From the NCBI GenBank assembly GCA_963579925.1, contig CAUZJA010000070.1, forward strand, positions 1-12,059: a stretch of DNA of 12,059 bases. Direction: 5' to 3'. Position numbers and translations under genes: made by a program. The notes under the pieces are model-generated. The model was not told the origin of the DNA and did not search any database. It was given only the letters and a program-made list of their open reading frames with translations. Positions 7,042-12,059 of this stretch are shown here, in pieces; positions within the stretch are counted from its first letter, which is position 1, and each line of letters starts with the position of its first letter. This stretch comes from UBA1151 sp963579925 (GTDB taxonomy: Bacteria; Chloroflexota; Dehalococcoidia; Lucifugimonadales; Lucifugimonadaceae).

Positions 7042-8038
7042 GCGATTTCAGGGCATCAGCGATCTCCGCGTCCACACCAACCGAATCGAGACCTGAGAAT
7101 GCGGAATCTGTGTGATCTGAGATTTTTTGTTCGGTGAACTCTTGAGATCCAGACTGATCGAGGATTTCTCGAAGGTGCGAGATGTTCGCCGGATCGATCA
7201 CCCGTTGGGCGTACATGTTGCCCAGCTCGCGTCTGGTTGACGGCTCCGCGGTCTCCAGCGCGTGGACGACCGGCAGCGTCTTCTTCTTTGAGATCAAGCG
7301 ACCCTGAGCGCCCTCGTCCATGGACTCTGTCCCCCAGATGGCGGCGTGGTCTTCCTGAAGTCGCCAGATCACTCCCAGATCGCGTCCAAAGGTAGTCAGG
7401 CCGCCAGCGAGTTTCTCATCGGTTGAATTACCAGCATTAAACCCAATTTGTGCTGCTCCTGCGACAAGTGATCCTGAGATGGATCCCACCATAGAGAGAT
7501 ATTCTTCTACGCCAACTGCCAGCCGTTCCTGGAACACGGTATCCATATAGGCTCCTTCGCAAAATTGCAGCGCTGAGGTGTCAAGGATCTTCAATTCACC
7601 AGAGATCGCCACTGGATCAACGCCCGTATCAGCTTGATTCAAGATCACCAAGCGAGCCAGAGCGTGCATTCCGTCTCCGGCGTTGATGCCCTGAGCCGGA
7701 CCCCACACCCACCAGAGTGCTGGGCGAGACATCCGGTCAGGATTACCTTCCTGGATGTCAGTGTGGATAAGCGTGAAGTTGAATAGAAGTTCAATTGCGA
7801 CGGCGACTGCGTTGCCAGAACCAGCGTTGCCGCTGGACGCCCGCGAACTGAGGAATGCCACTGCGCCTCGCAGGCGATCCTGTGGTGTGCGATGCGATGG
7901 CTCGCCAAGTTCATCGACCCAGCCAAGGTGGTACGCCATCATCTTGTAGAGCGGGAGTTCACGATCATCCATGAATGTACGCAACGATGCTTCTACGGCG
8001 TCGTTGGCTTCACGAATTGTCTGGGCGGCGCTGGTCAT
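7016..8038 (-). CDS. Polyprenyl synthetase family protein with degenerate Asp-rich motifs
   Basis: The 340-residue all-helical protein resembles trans-isoprenyl diphosphate synthases, which build farnesyl or geranylgeranyl diphosphate from IPP. Recognisable parts are ELLFNFTLIHTD (83-94), INAGDGMHALARL (118-130), the LLF/SGS-type helices, FGRDLGVIWRLQED (217-230) and KKKTLPVVHAL (251-261). The family's first metal-binding motif DDxxD is TDIQE here (93-97), and the following RRGRPT-like segment reads DRMSRPALW (101-109). The second motif, normally FQxxDDxxD or similar, is WRLQEDHAA (225-233). With most magnesium-binding aspartates gone, ordinary prenyl transfer is doubtful. It could be a partner subunit, a different terpene-type enzyme or a pseudoenzyme. 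The ATG at 8038 has GGAG 5 nt upstream. It lies 64 nt after tsaC and overlaps pgk. Family assignment is firm, function is not. Confidence 0.82.
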   Translation of the reverse strand: MTSAAQTIREANDAVEASLRTFMDDRELPLYKMMAYHLGWVDELGEPSHRTPQDRLRGAVAFLSSRASSGNAGSGNAVAVAIELLFNFTLIHTDIQEGNPDRMSRPALWWVWGPAQGINAGDGMHALARLVILNQADTGVDPVAISGELKILDTSALQFCEGAYMDTVFQERLAVGVEEYLSMVGSISGSLVAGAAQIGFNAGNSTDEKLAGGLTTFGRDLGVIWRLQEDHAAIWGTESMDEGAQGRLISKKKTLPVVHALETAEPSTRRELGNMYAQRVIDPANISHLREILDQSGSQEFTEQKISDHTDSAFSGLDSVGVDAEIADALKSLVGDTARG

Positions 8039-8045
8039 TTTGTCT

Positions 8046-8063
8046 CCACAGTTGCCACAGTTG
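8046..8063 (-). repeat. Tandem 9-bp repeat next to the prenyl-synthase ribosome binding site
   Basis: CCACAGTTG occurs twice head to tail (8046-8054 and 8055-8063); on the transcribed strand each unit reads CAACTGTGG. The unit nearer the gene runs into the Shine-Dalgarno GGAG. The same 64-nt spacer also holds a 5-bp hairpin TCGAT/ATCGA (8080-8084 with 8091-8095) followed on the minus strand by a T-rich run (complement at 8069-8079). That could be a weak terminator or attenuator after tsaC. The repeat is seen directly; any function is unknown. Confidence 0.6.
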
Positions 8064-8102
8064 AAGGTAAAAAGAACAATCGATGAGTGAATCGAAGATC
8101 GT

Positions 8103-8720
8103 TCACTGCTTTTGTATCACGGAAAGAATCTCAAACGTAGGTATTGCACCATCACGTGCCACCCTGGGGGGCGTTGCAGTGCAATCCATGATGGTGGAGG
8201 GCAATCCATCTGGCGAGCCAGAACCTGGAATTACGATATCCACTTGATCAACCAGACGCGAATCCAGTCCATCGCTGTCTGACGCGGACGGTTCGCCGGA
8301 TAAATTCGCGCTAGTTCCTGTTATCGGTCCACCAAATCGTCGAAGGAGTTCCAGTGCCACGGGATGATCGGGGATTCTGAATCCCACCGTGCCTTTCTCG
8401 CTCTGAATGGAGCTGGCAAGTTTTGGATCGGCGTTGAGAACAATAGTCAATCCGCCGGGCCAGAACGCTTGCGCCAGGTTTCTGACTACAGAGCTCGCGT
8501 CCGGCGCGAACGCAAATAACGAGAATTCATCTGGAATAAGTACGGGTAAGGGATTGTTGGCTTCACGCTGTTTGATCTCAAAAAGCCGGGACACAGCGAC
8601 GTCATTCATGGCGTCAACGCCCAGTCCCATGACTGTGTCAGTGGGGAAAATCGCTACTCCGCCGCTTTGAAGTACGGCTACGGCCTGATCTATTACATCG
8701 CTGATTTCATCGGAAATCAT
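8103..8720 (-). CDS. tsaC: L-threonylcarbamoyladenylate synthase (Sua5/YrdC/YwlC family)
   Basis: Makes threonylcarbamoyl-AMP from threonine, bicarbonate and ATP, the first step of t6A37 modification of tRNAs reading ANN codons. The 205 residues make a single YrdC domain, of TsaC type without the extra Sua5 C-terminal domain. Motifs are FPTDTVMGLG (25-34), the KxR plus NPL signature KQREANNPLPV (50-60), FWPGGLT (86-92), GFRIPDHP (113-120), TSANLSGEP (136-144) and PSTIMD (164-169). The ATG at 8720 has only a weak purine-rich upstream stretch. It is first in the leftward block and faces guaA across a divergent spacer, so a promoter probably lies just upstream. With miaA it gives this block two A37 tRNA modification genes. 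Confidence 0.95.
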   Translation of the reverse strand: MISDEISDVIDQAVAVLQSGGVAIFPTDTVMGLGVDAMNDVAVSRLFEIKQREANNPLPVLIPDEFSLFAFAPDASSVVRNLAQAFWPGGLTIVLNADPKLASSIQSEKGTVGFRIPDHPVALELLRRFGGPITGTSANLSGEPSASDSDGLDSRLVDQVDIVIPGSGSPDGLPSTIMDCTATPPRVARDGAIPTFEILSVIQKQ

Positions 8721-8850
8721 TCGAGTATCTTTCTTCGTGAATGGCTATGTGAATGGTAAATCGGTGTAACTCTTCCAGAATTATCATCAGACGTTGATCG
8801 CATAAGAGGTGCTTATTACATAAAATTTGAGCTTAGCTACTTAAGCCTAA
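8721..8850. promoter_or_regulatory. Divergent tsaC/guaA promoter region
   Basis: This AT-rich spacer of 130 nt separates divergently read genes and so must serve both. On the plus strand, TTGATC (8794-8799), a 17-nt spacer and TACATA (8817-8822) make a modest sigma70-type promoter that would start transcription about 20 nt before the guaA open frame. On the minus strand GATAAT (complement at 8780-8785) is a reasonable -10 for tsaC without a clear -35. An inverted repeat GCTTA/TAAGC (8831-8835 with 8842-8846) lies just downstream of the guaA -10 and could be an operator. I see no guanine or purine riboswitch-like fold. Confidence 0.45.
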
Positions 8851-10572
8851 TTGAGAAGCAGCCGGAACGCCCTGCCGGCACTGAGAAATCCAATAGCAGA
8901 AAATAGCGGCCAGCAGAACCCGAAAACCGATAGCCGAAGAGTTGCGACCACCGGCGATATTGAAGTCTCAACATATCTGGAGATCGCATCTCAGGATCGG
9001 GCCAGCGGAGCCACCGCAGGCGAGCAATCAACGGACAAGCTTGAGGCAATCGCGGTCTTCGACTACGGCTCCCAATACAGCCACCTGATCGCACGTCGCA
9101 TCCGAGAGGCTCAGGTCTACTGCGAGATTGTCCCGCAGAATGCACCACGTGAGGCGGTCGAGCACCTCAACCTGAAGGGAATCATCCTCTCCGGGGGGCC
9201 CAACAGCGTGTATGACGATGGAGCGCCGCAAGCTCCGGGGTGGGTCTACGACGCTGGCGTTCCCGTACTTGGCATCTGCTACGGGATGCAGCTTCTGGCA
9301 CACCAACTTGGTGGCAAAGTGGCAGAGGTGGAGGCCAAAGAGTACGGCCACTCCGTGATCCGGCGAGACGGCGAGTCCGGTCTATTTGGCGATCTCGACA
9401 CCGAAATGCCGGTCTGGATGAGCCACGGCGACCGCATCGAAGAGCTTCCACCCGGGTTCCGGTCGATTGCGTTTACAGACAACGCTCCCATCGCGGCAAT
9501 GTCCAATGATGACGGCTTCTTCGGCATCCAGTTCCATCCCGAAGTGGCCCACACTCCGATGGGCTCTCAAATTCTGAAGAACTTTGTGATCGAAATTTGC
9601 GGCGCAGCGGGATCGTGGACTGCCCCACACTTTGTGACGGATACGGTCCGGCGCATTCGGGAACAGGTCGGTGATAAAAAAGTCATCTGCGCCCTTTCCG
9701 GCGGCGTCGATTCCGCTGTAACAGCCGCATTGATACATAAGGCCATCGGTGATCAACTCACCTGCATATTCGTTGACAACGGCCTGATGCGCCACCAGGA
9801 ACCTGATCGTGTGCAGGAGGTATTCCAGAAGCACCTCGGCATGAAACTGATATTCGTAAAAGCTGCCGAGCGGTTTGTCTCCAGACTCAAGGGCATCACT
9901 GATCCCGAAGAGAAACGCAAACGAATTGGCCTGGAGTTCATCGAAATATTTGAGGAAGAGGCTGGCCATTTGGGCAATGTTGACTTCCTTGGCCAGGGAA
10001 CGCTGTACCCGGATGTAATCGAATCCGAATCTTCTGAGAACTCTGCGTCGGTCAAGATCAAGACCCACCACAATGTCGGTGGCCTGCCTGAGAACATGAA
10101 ACTTGAACTGGTTGAGCCACTTCGCTACCTCTTCAAAGATGAGGTCCGGATGGCCGGAGATGAGCTGGGACTTCCGCCCGAAGTGCTAAACCGGCAACCG
10201 TTTCCGGGACCGGGCCTGGCAATTCGCATCATTGGCGAGATCACGTACGAAAAGCTCGAGACGTTGCGTGATTGCGACTGGATTGTGATGGATGAGATCA
10301 AGAAGGACGGCCTTTACGATCGGCTGTGGCAGAGCTTCGCAGTACTCACGGACACACAAACGGTTGGAGTCATGGGCGACCAGCGAACGTACAATCGTGT
10401 CTGCGCCATTCGTGCAGTCACAAGTGACGACGCGATGACGGCGGACTGGGCTCGACTACCGTACGACACGCTCGCAACCATCTCAAACCGCATCGTGAAT
10501 GAAGTTTCTGAGGTAAACCGAGTGGTGCTGGACATCACGTCTAAACCACCCGGCACGATTGAGTGGGAATGA
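8851..10572 (+). CDS. guaA: GMP synthase (glutamine-hydrolysing)
   Basis: Converts XMP to GMP using ATP and glutamine. The N-terminal class I glutaminase has AVFDYGSQYSHLIARRIRE (68-86), the nucleophile Cys143 in GICYGMQ and the His229/Glu231 pair in QFHPE. The ATP-pyrophosphatase P-loop SGGVDS is at 283-288. The XMP-binding and dimerisation domain includes PFPGPGLAIRIIGE and ends in the canonical TIEWE. The catalytic portion is about 507 residues, the usual size. The 5' end is odd: the open frame begins at TTG 8851 directly after an in-frame TAA, and no ATG, GTG or TTG lies between it and the conserved start. This leaves about 65 polar, low-complexity extra residues or a non-standard start. 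It leads the purD-purE cluster. Confidence 0.97.
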   Translation: MRSSRNALPALRNPIAENSGQQNPKTDSRRVATTGDIEVSTYLEIASQDRASGATAGEQSTDKLEAIAVFDYGSQYSHLIARRIREAQVYCEIVPQNAPREAVEHLNLKGIILSGGPNSVYDDGAPQAPGWVYDAGVPVLGICYGMQLLAHQLGGKVAEVEAKEYGHSVIRRDGESGLFGDLDTEMPVWMSHGDRIEELPPGFRSIAFTDNAPIAAMSNDDGFFGIQFHPEVAHTPMGSQILKNFVIEICGAAGSWTAPHFVTDTVRRIREQVGDKKVICALSGGVDSAVTAALIHKAIGDQLTCIFVDNGLMRHQEPDRVQEVFQKHLGMKLIFVKAAERFVSRLKGITDPEEKRKRIGLEFIEIFEEEAGHLGNVDFLGQGTLYPDVIESESSENSASVKIKTHHNVGGLPENMKLELVEPLRYLFKDEVRMAGDELGLPPEVLNRQPFPGPGLAIRIIGEITYEKLETLRDCDWIVMDEIKKDGLYDRLWQSFAVLTDTQTVGVMGDQRTYNRVCAIRAVTSDDAMTADWARLPYDTLATISNRIVNEVSEVNRVVLDITSKPPGTIEWE

Positions 10573-10597
10573 GAGACATCACCCGGGAAGCACTCAT

Positions 10598-11860
10598 ATG
10601 AACGTCATGGTGGTTGGAAATGGCGGGCGCGAACACGCGCTCGTGTGGAAGCTGTCTCAGTCGAGACGTGCCGACAAGATTTTCGCGGCTCCCGGCAATG
10701 GTGGCACAACTGCTCTAGCCACGAACTTGCCGATATCAGACTCCGATATCCACGCGCTTATCGCGGCGGCCAGAGAGCACGCCATCGATCTCACCATCGT
10801 TGGCCCGGAAGCTCCGCTCGCGGCAGGACTTGTAGACGCATTCAACGAAGCTGGCCTCAAGGCATTCGGCCCCACCGCCGCAGCCGCACGCATCGAATCG
10901 TCAAAAGTGTGGTCGAAAGACCTCATGGCCAAGTACGGCATTCCAACAGCCGACTATAAACGGGTCGATAACGCTGATGAGGCGTTCGCGTATCTGTCCA
11001 ATCGTGCCAATGGGCCAGTGGCGGTCAAAGCCGACGGGCTCGCTGCGGGTAAAGGCGTGATCATGGCGGCTGATCATGTTGAGGCAATGCAGGCCGCAAT
11101 ATCAATGTTTGAAGGGCAGTTTGGTGATGCAGGAAGCTCAGTGGTGCTGGAAGAGGTCCTGATCGGTCCAGAAGTCAGCATCTTTGCCTTCGTGGATGGG
11201 GCGCACGTTTCAACCGAAGTCTCTGCGTGTGATTACAAACGCATTGGCGATGGCGATACCGGCCTGAATACCGGTGGAATGGGCGCGTACACGCCCCCAG
11301 AATTCTGGGACGACGAACTGGCTACAACGGTGCGAACCACCATCATGGAACGAGCTGCAGCAGCAATGGTCGCTGAGGGCTGTCCGTTCACCGGCATCTT
11401 GTACGGTGGCGTTATGGTCACAGCGCAAGGCCCCAAGGTGATCGAGTTCAACTGTCGCCTTGGTGACCCTGACGGTGCGCTTGTGCTGCCAAGGCTTGAG
11501 TCGGATCTGCTTGAAACATGCCTGGCGGCGGCTGAGGGGCGACTTGATCACCATGATGTCTCCTGGAGCGACAAATCTTATGTCTCTGTGGTCATGGCCT
11601 CCGGCGGCTATCCAGAGAAGTACGAAACGGGCAAGCTAATTGAAGGTGTGGACAGTGCCAACAATGTAGCACTCGTCTTCCACGCAGGCACCAAGCCCAC
11701 TGATGATGGCACAGTCACCGCGGGTGGTCGTGTGCTGGCTGTGGCAGCCGGCGGTTCAAACATCAGCGAAGCACGTGCCAGCGCCTACAAGGCGGTCGAA
11801 AAGATCAGCTTTGAGGGTGCTGTCTACAGAACAGATATCGCAAAGCGCGCAGAAAAGTAG
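10598..11860 (+). CDS. purD: Phosphoribosylamine-glycine ligase (GAR synthetase)
   Basis: Joins phosphoribosylamine and glycine with ATP, the second step of IMP synthesis. The 420 residues match the family. VVGNGGREHAL (5-15) opens the N-domain and GPEAPLAAG (69-77) follows. The ATP-grasp fold shows VKADGLAAGKGV (143-154), LEEVLIGPEVS (184-194), GLNTGGMGAYTPP (222-234) and the metal ligands Glu283 and Asn285 in EFNCR. The signature usually reading RFGDPE-T-Q is RLGDPDGA here (287-294), an unusual variation. The ATG at 10598 is chosen because GGGAAG lies 7 nt upstream and the conserved VVGNGGREH begins at residue 5; an upstream in-frame start at 10559 would overlap guaA. It lies 25 nt after guaA and 18 nt before purE. 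Confidence 0.97.
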   Translation: MNVMVVGNGGREHALVWKLSQSRRADKIFAAPGNGGTTALATNLPISDSDIHALIAAAREHAIDLTIVGPEAPLAAGLVDAFNEAGLKAFGPTAAAARIESSKVWSKDLMAKYGIPTADYKRVDNADEAFAYLSNRANGPVAVKADGLAAGKGVIMAADHVEAMQAAISMFEGQFGDAGSSVVLEEVLIGPEVSIFAFVDGAHVSTEVSACDYKRIGDGDTGLNTGGMGAYTPPEFWDDELATTVRTTIMERAAAAMVAEGCPFTGILYGGVMVTAQGPKVIEFNCRLGDPDGALVLPRLESDLLETCLAAAEGRLDHHDVSWSDKSYVSVVMASGGYPEKYETGKLIEGVDSANNVALVFHAGTKPTDDGTVTAGGRVLAVAAGGSNISEARASAYKAVEKISFEGAVYRTDIAKRAEK

Positions 11861-11878
11861 CGAAGGGAAGAATTTCGA

Positions 11879-12059
11879 ATGGCAGAAAGCGGTCCACAGG
11901 TTGGCGTACTCGTGGGGAGTAGCTCCGACGCATCTCTCATTGAGCCGGTATTCGGCGTATTGGACGACTACGGCCTGACGCATGAGTACAACGTCATATC
12001 GGCCCACCGAAAGCCAGATGCACTGGCAGTGTATGTGAAGTCCGCGCGCGAGCGTGGTA
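11879..12059 (+). CDS. purE: N5-carboxyaminoimidazole ribonucleotide mutase PurE (3' end cut by window)
   Basis: Moves the carboxyl group from N5-CAIR to give CAIR in IMP synthesis. Sixty residues are visible, about a third of the protein. They include the nucleotide-binding VGVLVGSSSDASL (8-20) and the NVISAHRKPD segment, with the conserved SAHR-x-P of the family; SAHRTP is more usual, so Lys replaces Thr. The ATG at 11879 is preceded by GGGAAG at 8 nt, the same Shine-Dalgarno as purD. It follows purD by 18 nt and is surely co-transcribed. PurK, needed for the N5-CAIR route, is not in the window. Confidence 0.94.
   Translation, partial: MAESGPQVGVLVGSSSDASLIEPVFGVLDDYGLTHEYNVISAHRKPDALAVYVKSARERG

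Noticed and set aside
8721..8850. Possible purine riboswitch upstream of guaA
   Set aside because: The spacer is short and lacks the three-helix junction and conserved loop sequences expected for a purine aptamer.
9382..10071. 229-residue minus-strand open frame
   Set aside because: Antisense to guaA across its conserved glutaminase and ATP-binding regions; shadow frame.
1..12059. Mobile elements, CRISPR arrays, tRNA/rRNA genes, defence or toxin-antitoxin modules
   Set aside because: No transposase or integrase, no long terminal repeats, no spaced repeat array, no tRNA-like cloverleaf and no such domains among the coding frames.

Overview
The window is about 12 kb of dense bacterial chromosome made of housekeeping genes. 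It holds eleven recognisable genes and one unrecognised small one. I see no mobile element, CRISPR array, RNA gene or phage feature. The gene set (a PGK, TIM, MiaA, DapF and HflX run, an unusual GDGM-type prenyl synthase relative, and a purine run on the other strand), moderate GC and frequent TTG starts would fit Chloroflexota, perhaps a SAR202/Dehalococcoidia-like lineage. That placement is inferred from general resemblance, not a database match, and is low to moderate in confidence.

Layout. Positions 1-8720 are read leftward (minus strand), in transcription order: tsaC (t6A37 tRNA modification), a polyprenyl-synthetase-like protein, pgk, tpiA (glycolysis), miaA (i6A37 tRNA modification), dapF (lysine/diaminopimelate), hflX (ribosome-associated GTPase), a 114-residue protein of unknown function, and an S41 PDZ-protease lipoprotein (ctpA-like) cut by the window start. 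The core from prenyl synthase to miaA is tightly packed (26 nt overlap, 21 nt gap, 0 nt gap) and looks like one transcript. Gaps of 126 nt before dapF, 109 nt before the unknown gene and 242 nt before ctpA could hold further promoters. A divergent 130-nt AT-rich region (8721-8850) separates this block from a rightward purine cluster: guaA, purD and purE (cut by the window end), with gaps of 25 and 18 nt.

Functional themes. The leftward block mixes lower glycolysis with translation quality (two A37 tRNA modifications plus HflX) and an isoprenoid-type gene close to a DMAPP-using enzyme. The rightward block makes purines: PurD and PurE act in IMP synthesis and GuaA makes GMP.

Most notable. (1) The DapF-like protein has serine at both positions where the family has its two catalytic cysteines, while its substrate-binding residues look intact. 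(2) The prenyl-synthetase-like protein has lost the consensus of both Asp-rich metal-binding motifs. (3) Five consecutive genes (pgk, tpiA, miaA, dapF, hflX), and also guaA, appear to start at TTG. (4) pgk, tpiA and miaA lie in one reading frame, separated only by single stop codons. I did not find a clearly new multi-gene system; the interest is in these enzyme and start-site anomalies.
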